DNA from: Symsagittifera roscoffensis
Lineage: Eukaryota; Xenacoelomorpha; Acoela; Convolutidae
Length of the DNA stretch: 64,000 nucleotides
Reading direction: 5' to 3'
NCBI RefSeq assembly: GCF_963678635.1
Contig: NC_087064.1
Coordinates: 63,853,548 to 63,917,547 of the forward strand
Part shown: one piece after another, positions 1 through 11,023 of the stretch
Layout of the letters: each line of letters opens with the position of its first letter
Position numbering within the stretch: position 1 is the first letter of the stretch
Notes under the pieces: model-generated
Seen by the model: only the letters and a program-made list of their open reading frames with translations
The model's database searches: none
Told to the model about the DNA's origin: nothing
Translations under genes and position numbers: made by a program

Positions 1-1148
1 CATCAAAAACACTTGAAGAAAGAATCAATATCATTGGTATGAATGATATGGTTGCTGAATCTTAGCAGTTTCACGCCTTTTCAAACTTTCCAAATCTTCA
101 CCTCCCTAATTCTCCAACATATTCTCCTTGAATGTCAAACTCGTAAATGAATCTGTTACGTTCAACTGTTTCCTCTACAAAAGGTAGATCATCAACTGAC
201 ACTCGAAACTTCTTCGGATCGTATCCAGATTTTGATAAAAAACTCTGTAAACAGCTGAAATGTATGAGCATCGAGGTTTTTATGGCAATACAAAACATTG
301 TTAACGCACGGAAAAGACAAAGATGATCTTTGCGAGGTTGTTTATCTTTATCCGATAAAAGACAGTTTACTTGTGTATGTCGTAGTAAATGTTCAGGCAA
401 GACAGAGTCCAGACATCCCATAGGGATGTTTTTTAGTAGTGCAGCAAAAATAGTAACATTTGTGATCAATTTGAAACTCCACTTTGTGTCCTGACGTTCT
501 TGAGTGCATTGATCCACGATATAAAACTTTTCAACTTTTCCCTGGATTGTATTCAAATCTGCTTTCGTACACAGTAAATGCGATTTTGGGAACAAAGCAT
601 TGTTTTCGTGTGCGTATTAATACCGATATTCTCCCGTTTCGACATTACAAGGAACAAATCGAAGAGAGATATTGATTTTTGCAGCGTAATCCAGCTTATT
701 GAATACTTCTTCCAGCTTCTCGATGATAAATTTGGTATCTGACTTTGACATTTGAAAAGTTAAATACCTCATGTCTCCCATTTTCCAACTCAGTATCCCT
801 GAGAAAGTACTGACAAGCACTCAACTCATCTTTGATTTTCTCTCCATTTTCTCCTTCCTCCTCCACAATCTTGTTTAACTGTTCCACCGTATCACTTGTT
901 TTCCGTTCTTTTCTCCGATGTTTTTGGAGAGAATAGTAACTCGGAGACTCCTTCTTGCAAGACGAGCAAACCGTTGGTTGCTTGGAAGTTAAAGAAGCAT
1001 GCTTCTTGGCCACGTGATAGTTAAGTTCTTGTTGATTGTAAGTAAAATATTTACAATCAGGGCATGAAATAATCCCTGCTTGACAACTTTTGTGGTGTCG
1101 AGCTGCATGTTGAGAAACATGCATGTTTGCACAGTCCCCACACGGCAC
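1..1148 (-). pseudogene. Polinton/Maverick DNA polymerase B, N-terminal part, decayed and cut by the window edge
   Basis: The minus strand reads from about 1148 down through three frames: 1148-790, 780-617 and 595-98. A short last piece with NDIDSFFKCF ends at a stop at 3-5. The first piece is Cys/His-rich, with CxxC pairs followed by spaced His, as in the zinc-finger N-terminus of protein-primed polymerases of animal Polintons. The 595-98 piece has the PRKDHLCLFRAL block that I recognise from the same family, upstream of the exonuclease domain. The exonuclease and polymerase domains are absent, so this is only the amino-terminal third. At least three frame changes make it non-functional. Homology is recognised by eye. 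It may belong to the Polinton remnant at 5.7-11 kb or to another insertion. Confidence 0.75.
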
Positions 1149-1181
1149 TTTCTCGTTTCTATTCAGCGACGGAATCTAAGA

Positions 1182-1376
1182 ATGGGAGATTTAGTAAGTA
1201 TGGAAATCAAGCAATTAGTACTTGGTGCATATCAAAGTGCATATTTAAATAATTTATACTACTTTGAACTTATGGAAAAAAAAATTTGTTTTTCAAGTAG
1301 TTCTACAATGATTAGAACAATTGATTTTAGCGTAAAAGAATTTCAGAATGAAATTAATTTATTTGCTGTCGCTTAA
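1182..1376 (+). CDS. Small uncharacterised reading frame
   Basis: An ATG at 1182 opens 64 codons ending at a TAA. The product has mixed composition (Tyr, Phe, Ser and charged residues) and no motif I recognise. It lies just upstream of, and divergent from, the polymerase pseudogene, so it may be another Polinton remnant or chance. A second short open stretch (about 1480-1607, same strand) lies nearby. Low confidence that either is a gene. Confidence 0.22.
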   Translation: MGDLVSMEIKQLVLGAYQSAYLNNLYYFELMEKKICFSSSSTMIRTIDFSVKEFQNEINLFAVA

Positions 1377-2340
1377 AGAGAAGTAAGTGGACAAAATCGT
1401 TTTCAACTAATCAGAATTTACCAACATTAAAACTGATTAAGTATTTGGTTTTTTTCAATATTTGAAAAAAGTCTATCAAAAACACTTGAATATCCTCGAA
1501 TTACTTTGCAAGAAAGAAGAAAGAAATCCACCTGATTTCCTAATTGATGGAATAGACGTTGACTCTTTTTTTTCACAAATTTTTGGACGTTTAGGTTGTC
1601 CAAAATAGAGTTCTCCGACTAAGTAAAGTTTTTTTTAAGAAAAAAATTACTCAATCAAAGAATTTATTTTTGATCCACATATTGCGCATCAAAGCTTGAA
1701 ACATACGGTTGAATTACACCTGACACAGGAAATTTTGTTTATTCTAGAAAATTTGAAATTAATTAAAAATTGTACGACAATATGTCAAAGACTCTTTTTA
1801 TTCCCTACCTAATACCGAAATTTCTAAAAACTCCCCGGCAAAACTCTTTATTCCTTAATTTCTTTAAAGATTTTCAAAGCTCAAAATCCTGCTCGATTCC
1901 ATGAATTTCCATAAATTTGCTTCAAAAAATTCATCAAGTTTGAATTATTTTCTCAAACTTACATCAAAATTAAAACAACTCAGCAATCTATTCGAAAATC
2001 AGCATTTTTAAAACTAATTACATACAATAAATCAATTAATTTTATGAAAAAATAATGGAAATGCTATTTGTTCTCATGTTTTTTCTTTTGTTACTTAAAT
2101 TGGCAAAATTTCCTAATTTTACAGCAGACAATTTCTGATCATTTTTTTTACGATTGATTTTGTGTATATTTTTACTTATTCGGAAGATTTAAGTCCTTAA
2201 AAGGGTTTTCTGATTGGATACGACAGCTAGAACAAAAAAGTCACTACCTCTTCTCTTAACTCGAAACATTTTAATTTCAACTTAACTACCGTCAACAACC
2301 TCCTCTCTTAGCTCTAAATCATTCTTGTTTTTACTTTGTA
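1377..2340. other. AT-rich DNA without a clear gene
   Basis: Mostly A/T runs with frequent stops in all frames. Apart from the short open stretch noted at 1480-1607 I see nothing supportable here. Confidence 0.6.
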
Positions 2341-2376
2341 TTTTTAGTCAATTTCCTGCTCAAATAGATCTTCTCA

Positions 2377-2859
2377 GTGCAAAACAGCAACCTTACGTAC
2401 TCTGGAGAACTTTCGCCTGATCTAGTACAAATACAAGTGCGACAAACAGTCTCTGGAGTTTTTCTGGCACAAATGGACATCCCAATTCAAGTCTGGCACA
2501 TGGTGGAAGTGATGCGAAGGGATTTCAACGAGCATCATATGACACAACTAACCATCACAGAGAACCAACTTGGATCAATGCAAAAATTGGTGGAAGCGTC
2601 TGAGGATGTGGGAATGAACTACCCCGAGATTACTGACTCTAGATATGTGGCTCAACCAGTCGACGACTTCCTCTTTCCTTAGGAGGATATGGGATCAGCC
2701 GAAAACTCTATCACAATAGATGGAGATGAGGGTTTATCAGAAACAATGACGTCTCAAAACATCCCTCCACAACAACCACCGGAAATGGAACCTCTTCCAG
2801 CTCTGCGTTCTTTAGAGAACCTCCAGAACTCTTCTGCTGCTCGACAGCTCTTTGATTAA
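2377..2859 (+). pseudogene. Exon-like reading frame of unknown function with one in-frame TAG
   Basis: One frame runs from 2377 to a TAA at 2857-2859, with a single TAG at 2680-2682. The first in-frame ATG is at 2473. The sequence before 2377 has splice-acceptor-like ends (TTTTTAG and TTCTCAG), so it may be a terminal exon rather than a whole gene. The first half has ordinary mixed composition. The last 40 codons are Pro/Gln/Ser/Glu-rich and end in AARQLFD. GC content and codon order stand out from the AT-rich surroundings, which argues for coding origin. I do not recognise the family. The TAG is either a disabling mutation or, less likely, read through. Confidence 0.4.
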
Positions 2860-3059
2860 ATATTTTTGTAATTAATTGTTGTTTGGTATTAACTTCACTC
2901 CTTGTAATTTTTTCAATTTCTTTTTAATTATGAGAATAGATGAGAAGTTCAGGGTGAATCAATGAAAAACAATTAAAATACAACGCGATTTAGCGCTCCT
3001 AACTTGCCAACGTGTTAAAAAACTTGATTAATTTTTGCACACAAACTAGAAAAAAAAAC

Positions 3060-3515
3060 ACTAGAAGTTTTGTGCACAATTAAAAAATAACTGATGGCTT
3101 TTGCATCTTGTCAAAAAAAACTCAAACACTTTTCGCACTTTATAGAGAAACTGAAACACTTTTTGCATTTTTTCGGGAAAAAGTGAAACACTTTTCACAT
3201 ACTGTCAACAAATGCTGAAACACTTAACATTTTGTCATAAAAAGTGAAACCTTTTTCGCATCTTGTGAAAAACATTGAAAAACTTTTCGCATTTTGTCAA
3301 AAAAAAAGAAACACTTCGTAACTTGTCAAAAAAAGTGTAGCACTTTTTGTATTTTTTCAAAAAATGTGAAACACTTTTCGTTTCTTGTCAAAATAATAGG
3401 AACACTTTTCGCAACTTGTTGAAAAATTTGAAACGTTTTTTGCAGCTTCTTGAAAATCAGAGGAAATCCTATCAAACAATCTTGCTTAGAAGTTTGATAA
3501 GATTTTTGCAACTTC
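3060..3515. repeat. Degenerate minisatellite, about 35-45 bp period
   Basis: About ten imperfect units share the core 'gaaacacttttcgcat' followed by 'cttgtcaaaaaa'. Unit length and sequence vary, so this is an old tandem array. The long minus-strand frame across 3326-3511 is a by-product of the repeat. Confidence 0.75.
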
Positions 3516-3592
3516 CTTAGAAACGGAGAATTTTTTTCTGTTTAAAACTTTCGTAAGCATAAGAGAGAAAAAAGATGGATTATCAAAATCCT

Positions 3593-3847
3593 CTAATTTT
3601 TCATTGAAAAATTGACGTGATCACGATTTTCAAATCCATAACCAACAGAAAAGCAGGCAATTATTTTTAGCATATTATGTTCATTTTTTGAGTTTTGCAC
3701 TCTACGAACCCTTTCCAGAAATGCTGAAGCAAACATTTGTATAGAAGTCAGTTTCTGGTTGGAACATAAATAATGATGTTTGAAATTTTTGCGTAACAGT
3801 CTACTCTTTGCTATACACTGCATGTTTTCTGCTCTTTTCATTTCCAA
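3593..3847 (-). CDS. Uncharacterised minus-strand frame overlapping the first 655-bp repeat
   Basis: An 84-codon frame starts inside repeat unit 1 (from the ATG at 3847) and runs out into unique DNA to 3593. The product is basic (many Lys/Arg) with a hydrophobic tail stretch and no motif I know. The 5' part is repeated in all three tandem units, but only this one continues into unique sequence. It may be a real exon whose 5' part was triplicated, or chance. Confidence 0.2.
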   Translation of the reverse strand: MEMKRAENMQCIAKSRLLRKNFKHHYLCSNQKLTSIQMFASAFLERVRRVQNSKNEHNMLKIIACFSVGYGFENRDHVNFSMKN

Positions 3848-5667
3848 TTGCGATGATCAGCGCGATCATGTTGGTTGAAATTTTCGCCAATTGGTGGAAT
3901 AACTTTCGAATGAAATCTCTATTTGTACAGAGTGTAAAGACAATCGATAATTTAGTATGTGAAATGAAATTTACCCAATTGTTGTAACATCTGATTGAAA
4001 GATGAACCGATCAGAAGTATGCGGAACTTACAGTTTTCCAAAGAACAGTCAAAATTGTGGGTAGAGACACAAAAACTATGGTTTTTAATATTTTTTTTCG
4101 TAAAAATCACTGGAAATGGGAATAACTAGCGACTATTGACAAAAATCTGAATAAGCGCAGGAAAGAGATTGAAACATAGCAGTAGACATCTGGAACATTG
4201 ATTTTTGCTGAGGTTGGTGGATATACATAGGAACACTAACACCTATATTTTTCCATATTTGAAAAATTCACACAAAAGTTCTACTTATAGTTGTCTTTTC
4301 TTTTATGGTTAGTTGAATGACTCATATTGCTTAGTTCCATTTTCATTAAATCTCAAATTTATTAAATCTCAAGAAATGCTGAAGCAAACATTTGTATAGA
4401 AGTCAGTTTCTGGTTGGAACATAAATAATGATGTTTGAAATTTTTGCGTAACAGTCTACTCTTTGCTATACACTGCATGTTTTCTGCTCTTTTCATTTCC
4501 AATTGCGATGATCAGCGCGATCATGTTGGTTGAAATTTTCGCCAATTGGTGGAATAACTTTCGAATGAAATCTCTATTTGTACAGAGTGTAAAGACAATC
4601 GATAATTTAGTATGTGAAATGAAATTTACCCAATTGTTGTAACATCTGATTGAAAGATGAACCGATCAGAAGTATGCGGAACTTACAGTTTTCCAAAGAA
4701 CAGTCAAAATTGTGGGTAGAGACACAAAAACTATGGTTTTTAATATTTTTTTTCGTAAAAATCACTGGAAATGGGAATAACTAGCGACTATTGACAAAAA
4801 TCTGAATAAGCGCAGGAAAGAGATTGAAACATAGCAGTAGACATCTGGAACATTGATTTTTGCTGAGGTTGGTGGATATACATAGGAACACTAACACCTA
4901 TATTTTTCCATATTTGAAAAATTCACTCAAAAATTCTACTTATAGTTGTCTTTTCTTTTATGGTTAGTTGAATGACTCATATTGCTTAGTTCCATTTTCA
5001 TTAAATCTCAAATTTATTAAATCTCAAGAAATGCTGAAGCAAACATTTGTATAGAAGTCAGTTTCTGGTTGGAACATAAATAATGATGTTTGAAATTTTT
5101 GCGTAACAGTCTACTCTTTGCTATACACTGCATGTTTTCTGCTCTTTTCATTTCCAATTGCGATGATCAGCGCGATCATGTTGGTTGAAATTTTCGCCAA
5201 TTGGTGGAATAACTTTCGAATGAAATCTCTATTTGTACAGAGTGTAAAGACAATCGATAATTTAGTATGTGAAATGAAATTTACCCAATTGTTGTAACAT
5301 CTGATTGAAAGATGAACCGATCAGAAGTATGCGGAACTTACAGTTTTCCAAAGAACAGTCAAAATTGTGGGTAGAGACACAAAAACTATGGTTTTTAATA
5401 TTTTTTTTCGTAAAAATCACTGGAAATGGGAATAACTAGCGACTATTGACAAAAATCTGAATAAGCGCAGGAAAGAGATTGAAACATAGCAGTAGACATC
5501 TGGAACATTGATTTTTGCTGAGGTTGGTGGATATACATAGGAACACTAACACCTATATTTTTCCATATTTGAAAAATTCACACAAAAATTCTACTTATAG
5601 TTGTCTTTTCTTTTATGGTTAGTTGAATGACTCATATTGCTTAGTTCCATTTTCATTAAATCTCAAA
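3717..5667. repeat. Three tandem copies of a 655-bp repeat
   Basis: Units are 3717-4371, 4372-5026 and 5027-5667; the last is cut short by about 15 bp. They differ by only a handful of bases, for example in the stretch after 'gaaaaattcac' near the unit end, so the triplication is recent or homogenised. Each unit contains a small perfect hairpin (ATGATC, loop agcgc, GATCAT). No long frame lies wholly within a unit. Confidence 0.95.
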
Positions 5668-5749
5668 ATAATTTCTCTCATTTCTCTTTATCTGATGAGT
5701 TTGTTCTCCTATTGAAAAATGTACTCAAGAAACGACGGTAGTCCCAATT

Positions 5750-6043
5750 ATATTGAACTCTCAAAAAACCAAACAAGAATTGGGAGATTTGCTTGGTCCC
5801 AAAAATCCTACAAAGGGAAAATTTATGTTCAACCCTGCTTTCAATTATTAAAAAAATGAGTTGGGAAAACTCAAAAAAAGACTGCAAGTTTATCTGGGTG
5901 AAAAAGAAGGAGAAGCAATCTCGACAATTAGAAATACTGTTCTTCACGATGCTGAAAACCAAGGACTCGTTCCTAGATTGGACTCGAAAAGGAGTCAACT
6001 ATGGATCAGGAGCTTGCCAACTGCAACAAAGTTTCTGACATAG
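5750..6043 (+). pseudogene. Decayed coding remnant upstream of the Polinton integrase
   Basis: One frame stays open from about 5750 to 6043 except for a TAA at 5849-5851. It has a hydrophilic, helix-prone composition (QELGDLLGPKNP before the stop, KKRLQVYLGEKEGEA after it). It directly follows the 655-bp repeat array and precedes the Polinton genes on the same strand, so a Polinton origin is likely. I cannot assign a family. An overlapping frame (5793-6038) is open too but less protein-like. Confidence 0.35.
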
Positions 6044-6334
6044 CAACTTACAATAGAAGGCAACTTTTTTTCACGATAAAGAAGTACATTGTTAACAAAC
6101 CTCCCTACATTCAGTTCTGACCCTTCACTGCAAAAAAGAATGAAGCAATGAAACAAGTTGAAGCAACGAATGAGAATTAAGCAACGTATTCAAAGGACTG
6201 TCCCAAATTTTGGGAGATTTGCTGTTTGTTGAGAACTGTAATGTACAATAAATTGTGTGTGTTTTGTGTTTTGTCTTTTAATTTAAATTGTTAACCTTAA
6301 AACAATTTTTAATTTAGTATTCGTGTTGAACAAT
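6044..6334. other. AT-rich spacer, no gene seen
   Basis: Short AT-rich gap between two coding remnants; frequent stops and no motif noticed. Confidence 0.5.
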
Positions 6335-6577
6335 ATGAGTTGGAAAATTGGTTTTTCAAGAAATTTAATCTTAAAACTTCACAATTATTTGAAATTTTTT
6401 TATATTGCTCTACAAGAAAAGTCCCAAAAAATTTTACCAACTATTATAGAATTTAAAAAAATTAACCAAACTTGCAGAGTTTGGACGTACACTCACAAAT
6501 ATCCCATTTTTAGTGGAATCTGCATAATGGTAGAAGAAAAATTCACATGGGATAAAGATCCAATACCAATAAATTGA
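6335..6577 (+). CDS. Uncharacterised 80-codon frame in the Polinton region
   Basis: An ATG at 6335 opens 80 codons to a TGA at 6575-6577. The product is rich in Ile, Lys, Phe and Tyr, with a plausible folded C-terminus (VEEKFTWDKDPIPIN). It sits on the same strand and about 0.7 kb upstream of the decayed Polinton integrase. No known domain is recognised. It may be a remnant of a Polinton-specific gene. Confidence 0.3.
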   Translation: MSWKIGFSRNLILKLHNYLKFFYIALQEKSQKILPTIIEFKKINQTCRVWTYTHKYPIFSGICIMVEEKFTWDKDPIPIN

Positions 6578-7264
6578 AGTTATAGAATATCGTAGAAATG
6601 GAAATCAAGGGAAAAATAATCAATATTTACAACTACAAAGAGAAGAATAAGATTAGTTACTCTATATACTTCAGAAATCTTGTATCAGTATTGACGAATG
6701 CACTGTAAAAAATGAACGTACAGAAATTGAATGAAATTCTAAAAATTTTTGAGTTTATAAAGCAAGATTTCTCATCAAATACAAAAATAAAAAAGTATTT
6801 CTTTGTGCGTGTATAATTTTGGACCCGAACATAAAATTGAAAGAAATGGACCTAAAATTTGTAGGTCTTATTGGATACGGAAATTACCGTCTGGATTATT
6901 TTTTTGCAAATTTCAAAATCTTTAGACTACATGCAATTCCACTTGACTCTGCTGGATCTGTGAAATCTACTACGAAGTCTACTGAGTTTTGTTATGTTGC
7001 GCCTTAGTGTCGCCAGTTCATGCTTTCTGGGTCACGTGACTGGATTATTTTTCTGTTTATACGCTAAAATGTTTGCTTCATCAGTATATGCATCATTCGA
7101 TTGTTAATCGTTTTAACCAAAAAACTCCAGAGAAAACAGTAAACAGAATTGATTGTATTGGAAACAAAAAAAGTGAAAGAATTAGGAGTTTATAAGGATG
7201 GATAAGATATAGGATAATCTTTTCTTCCTCCCAAAAGATTCAAACCAACATCCCAATCTGCTTG
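6578..7264. other. AT-rich spacer with one short frame
   Basis: Nothing firm. A 60-codon frame (6819-7007, plus) has an ordinary composition but no start context or motif that I trust. Confidence 0.45.
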
Positions 7265-7885
7265 GTGTTATTTTTACTCAAGTATTTATTTGTTGCTGTA
7301 GATGTTTTTTTCTGAGATTTATCAGAGTTCAAACAATGAAAACAAAGTATGCTAAAGACACTGCAAAAATTTTTAAAAAATTGATTTCTCGGAACAAATT
7401 TCCTGAAAAACTTTGGGTTGATAAAGGAACAGAATATGGGGGAACGTTTAAAAAATTTTGCTTGCAAGGAGAAAGACATTGAAGTTTGCTCAACAATGAG
7501 TTAAACAAAAACTGCATTTGCAGAGAGAGCAATTCAGTCTTAAAAACATATAAAATATCGTTTTATTAAAGATCATGGTGAAAATTTTGTTCCCAAATTG
7601 CAGCAATTTGTTTCTCCATTGAGCTGTCGCAAAAATTGATCTATTGGAAAATAGATTTAATAAATGGTGACTTTGAATCATTTTTGTTAATGAAAAACAC
7701 TAAACCAAAATTTAAAATTGGGGATAGAGTGAGAATTTCGAAAAATTTTTCCGTTCCGAAAAAGATACAAGCCACAGTTTACAGATGAACTTTTTGAAAT
7801 TTCGGCAATATCTACAAAAAAACCTCCTACATACATCATCAACGATCTCGAATAAGAAGAAATGCTTGAAAAATTATGATAAAGA
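7265..7885 (+). pseudogene. Polinton retrovirus-like integrase (rve), C-terminal half, decayed
   Basis: Plus-strand pieces in shifting frames read as an rve integrase: KYLFVAVDVF (around the first catalytic Asp), then MKTKYAKDTAKIFKKLISRN and KLWVDKGTEYGGTFKKF (the WVDKG second Asp block). A damaged third-acid region follows, then KPKFKIGDRVRISKNFS, which matches the SH3-like C-terminal module of this family. At least three frameshifts and several stops disable it. In Polintons this enzyme inserts the linear element DNA. It is directly followed by the minor-capsid-like gene, the usual order in this family. Confidence 0.8.
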
Positions 7886-8712
7886 GCTGAAAAATGTTTC
7901 TTTTGCTACTGAGCTAGTTTCTAATGCTTCTTTTAATTGTAATCCGAATAATAGTCTTAGTTCTTTAACAAATTTTCTACCGGAACAAATACATGTTAAG
8001 GGAGCATGGGAGGTTGCTATTTCAGATTTATCGTACCCTTTTTTATACCAAAACGTTACTGAGGGAAAGGTTACTTTCATAGATGTACGAGAAAATTCTT
8101 AGGAAAAAAAATTCAACCGATGCATATTGAACCTGGATTTTATCCAAGTATTGTTGATATAGTTTTAGCCATGAATGACAAAGTTCGACGACGTATAGGT
8201 GCACAAAAAATGAAAATAACGGAATTTATGTATCAGTAGATAAGATTACCCAAAAAAATTCTATTCATTAACATGAGGATCTATCAGTGTTTATAATTCA
8301 AAGTGCTGATTTGAGTCACATTTTTGGTTCTGATTTAGAACAAAAGTGGACTGGGTTATAATGGAAGGAAAAAATCCACAATATCCTCAGTATTTTTAAG
8401 ACATTATAAGAACACATTCCCTAATAATTTATAGTGATATTATAGAATATAATGTAGTAAATGATACAAAAACTCCTTTACTTCGTTGTAATCCTTTCAT
8501 TTCCAAAGTAAAATGGAGACATAATATCTTCAGGACAACATATGAATTATCAATCCTTTACAAATCTACAATTTGAATATTTTAAAAAAAAACCCTTTCC
8601 ATAGCATAAAAATGAAGTAAAGGAAACTACAGGTGAAAAAATTCCTTTTTTGTCCGTAGGAATTACACGAGTTGTTCTCTTGTTTCGCAAGATTTCGGAT
8701 AACCAGTTTTGA
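7878..8712 (+). pseudogene. Polinton minor capsid (penton-like) protein, decayed
   Basis: The first part (7878-8102) is open and contains SLSSLTNFLPEQIHVKGAWE and YQNVTEGKVTFIDV, the characteristic N-terminal block of the conserved Polinton protein often annotated as a minor capsid or penton-like protein. After a stop at 8100-8102 the reading continues in other frames: SADLSHIFGSDLEQ near 8300, IIEYNVVNDTKTPLLRC near 8440, and VGITRVVLLFRKISDNQF ending at 8712. The order of conserved blocks is complete, so the full gene was once here. It is now broken by several frameshifts. It overlaps the end of the integrase remnant. Confidence 0.8.
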
Positions 8713-9096
8713 TTTATACTTCATATGAAATGTTTGCTCAAAAATCAGCTGAGTTTTCCATTTTTCGAGGACATGCAAGACAGCGTGGAAGAGGTTTTGG
8801 TGCTCTTGCACAAACTCTTGGGAGAACTGCAATTCCCTTTAATAAAAAATATATAGTCCCAGCTGCAAAAAGAATCGGAGCAGATTTATTTTAAATTGCT
8901 GCTCCAGAGATTGGCGAGGTTGTCAGTGGTTGAAAAAACTCAAAACATTTGCAAAGATGATGGAACAAAAACAGTTCGAAATCAGTTGGGAGAAGGAAAA
9001 AAGAAATCCAAGCGTAGAACTAAAAAAGCCATTTCTCGAAAGTGTAGTTCGAAAACCAGTCGCTCTCGCAAAGACACTTTTGAAAAAATAAAATGA
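8709..9096 (+). pseudogene. Polinton small basic virion-type protein, frameshifted
   Basis: The first half (8709-8894) has the glycine-rich start RGHARQRGRGFGALAQTLG and an amphipathic stretch ending KRIGADLF. After a frame change it continues as a Lys/Arg/Ser-rich tail (KKKSKRRTKKAISRK) to a stop at 9094-9096. Small proteins of this build lie between the minor and major capsid genes in Polintons and have been compared with adenoviral pVI/pVII-like core proteins. That function is inference. An equivalent lies in the minus-strand Polinton at 40.8-41.2 kb. Confidence 0.65.
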
Positions 9097-10400
9097 GTAT
9101 GAACCAGAGCAGTCACTTTCGGTACAGAGCTTTTTCAAATTCTTTTAAGAGATTTGTGATAAAGTCCCAGTTTTGGAAACATTTTGTTCATCTTACACAC
9201 AAAAAGTTTTTCCCAGTACTTCTCTAGATGAAAACAGTAATGAGTTTGAATTTGAGACGGATCGTAATCTTTGTTTGGACATGCGTGATACTCACCTCAG
9301 TTTAAATCTTCAATATTTCAAAGGACGATTATTTGATGCATATAAAAAAGAGAAAGCAGAATATAAGGCAAAATTAGATGATGACTCAGACAAGCTTACT
9401 TAACTAATATAAGCAATCTACTACATTCTCTATTCTTCAATTGTGAATTTTTTTCACAAAACATTGGTTCACAACGCGAATGGGTTATATTGTCATGAAG
9501 CACAAATATAGAACGAATTCAACTCGTCGGCAGTGAGTAATAAAGGAATACTTGCTTGTCACGTATATAGTTTTGAAGAATATCCGGCAGCATTTGATAT
9601 GTATCCGTTCACTGATACAACAAGTTTTCTAGGATCAGGGATGACTTTTTCACTTTATGGCAGTCTTGCCATGGATTTGTTTACTTGTGAAAAAGTTTTA
9701 CTACCGAAAACCAAATTTCAAATTAACTCTAGCTAGAACTAATTTATACATGCTGTCTGATAATCCAAATGTTAATCTGAAAATTGTCGTTTTTACTGGA
9801 CGAACTTGAGTAGCTGAACTTGATCATCAATACTTGCAATGGATTTTGGAAAAGGAGCATGCTCATTACAATTACATGGAAACTATAGCAAGAACCTTCA
9901 TCATTCCATCTCGTCAAAACCAGTTTACTCAGGAAAATATTTTGAATAATGCCACAATCAGAAAAATCAATATTGCAACGAAAACAAATTCAGCTGTTGC
10001 GAGATCTTCTTTCAATTATCAACAATTTATATTGAGAGAGCTTAGAATTATTCGAAGTGGAAGAGCAATCATTTTTTTATTTACAACTTCTCCTTGTCGC
10101 CCCAATGTTACAACAATGAAAGCAATGCATTTTAACGAAGATTTTCCAGCTCTTCCTATGGAAAAGTTTCAAAGTCACTATATTCTAGTTTTCGAGTTGA
10201 ATTCACTACAGGAGGCAGCTGAAAAGTTGCATTATCCAGAACTTAGTGGAGAAAGCTTGAGATTAGAATTGTTTTTCCAATTTCTCTTGGAGCAAGTAAC
10301 AGAAGTGATAGTCGCGGGAGAAAGAGTATCGAACTTTTTTGGGACTTTCCAACGTTATTGTCTCTGTACTATCTATTCCAGAGCTGAAACTCCAAAATAA
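9096..10400 (+). pseudogene. Polinton major capsid protein (F54H12.2-like), decayed
   Basis: Conserved blocks follow in order: FEFETDRNLCLDMRDTHLSL (from 9250), a frame-broken stretch at 9404-9530, SNKGILACHVYSFEEYP (from 9536), then a 188-codon open piece (9834-10400). That piece has MQWILEKEHAHYNYMETIAR, YQQFILRELRIIRSGRA and ALPMEKFQSHYILVFELNSL. The family is widely annotated as 'uncharacterized protein F54H12.2' and is the predicted double jelly-roll capsid of Polintons. Three or more frameshifts or stops disable it. The last open piece lacks premature stops over 560 bp, so decay is moderate. Confidence 0.85.
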
Positions 10401-10599
10401 AAAGAAAATGAATTCTGTTTAATTGAAAACCCGAGAAATTTTCTCCAGCTGGACTGGAAAACGATGTTCCATAACCTTTGCCCACTACATAAGGCTTGTT
10501 TATGGGACTTTGTTGATTTATCCGAAAGAGTAGTCATTAATCTTTCTTTTTTTTATCATAAAGTGCAGTATCAAGCTATCATTTTTTTTTGTTTTTAGA

Positions 10600-11023
10600 T
10601 GTAAATCAGCTTACAATTGCAAAGTTGGATTATTTTTCACTTCTGCATTTTATTGAAAGAATTCCTGAGCTCAGGTTCAAGTACATGGGATTTTACCCCT
10701 CTGATAAAGTGCCTCAACTAACAAAATACTCTTTTGAAATTATTAACTCAGCCCCAAGCAATGTTAGAGGAGAACACTGGATCATGAATGCTCGACTGGA
10801 TAAAATTTACTACTCTGCTGATTCTTTGGGTAGAAAGAGATCTACTTACTCCTTTTGACAAAAAGTATCATCAAATGGTTCCTCGAATTTTACAAAAAAA
10901 ACTAATAATTTGTGTAGATTTTACGCAGTTTATTCAGAATTTGTTCTTTTTGAATTCTTCCAGAAGAATTTGAATAATGTCCATGATATGCATGTTGTGA
11001 GTTTTATCAGAAATTTTATGTAA
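10600..11023 (+). pseudogene. Polinton adenain-like cysteine protease, frameshifted
   Basis: A frame open from about 10600 to 10858 contains GEHWIM (catalytic His) and YSADSLG (the following acid). It then shifts frame twice, and from 10913 continues CRFYAVYSEF to NNVHDMHVVSFIRNFM and a TAA at 11021-11023. The Cys at 10913 occupies the nucleophile position of this family. The His, Asp and Cys codons are all still present but not in one frame. The protease matures capsid precursors in related viruses. It closes the plus-strand Polinton remnant, and no terminal inverted repeat is visible after it. Confidence 0.8.

Noticed and set aside
1-1490. 'atcaaaaacacttgaa' at 2-17 and again at about 1474, possibly flanking repeats of an insertion
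   Set aside because: Only 16 bp of simple AT-rich sequence, and the first copy is explained as polymerase coding sequence.
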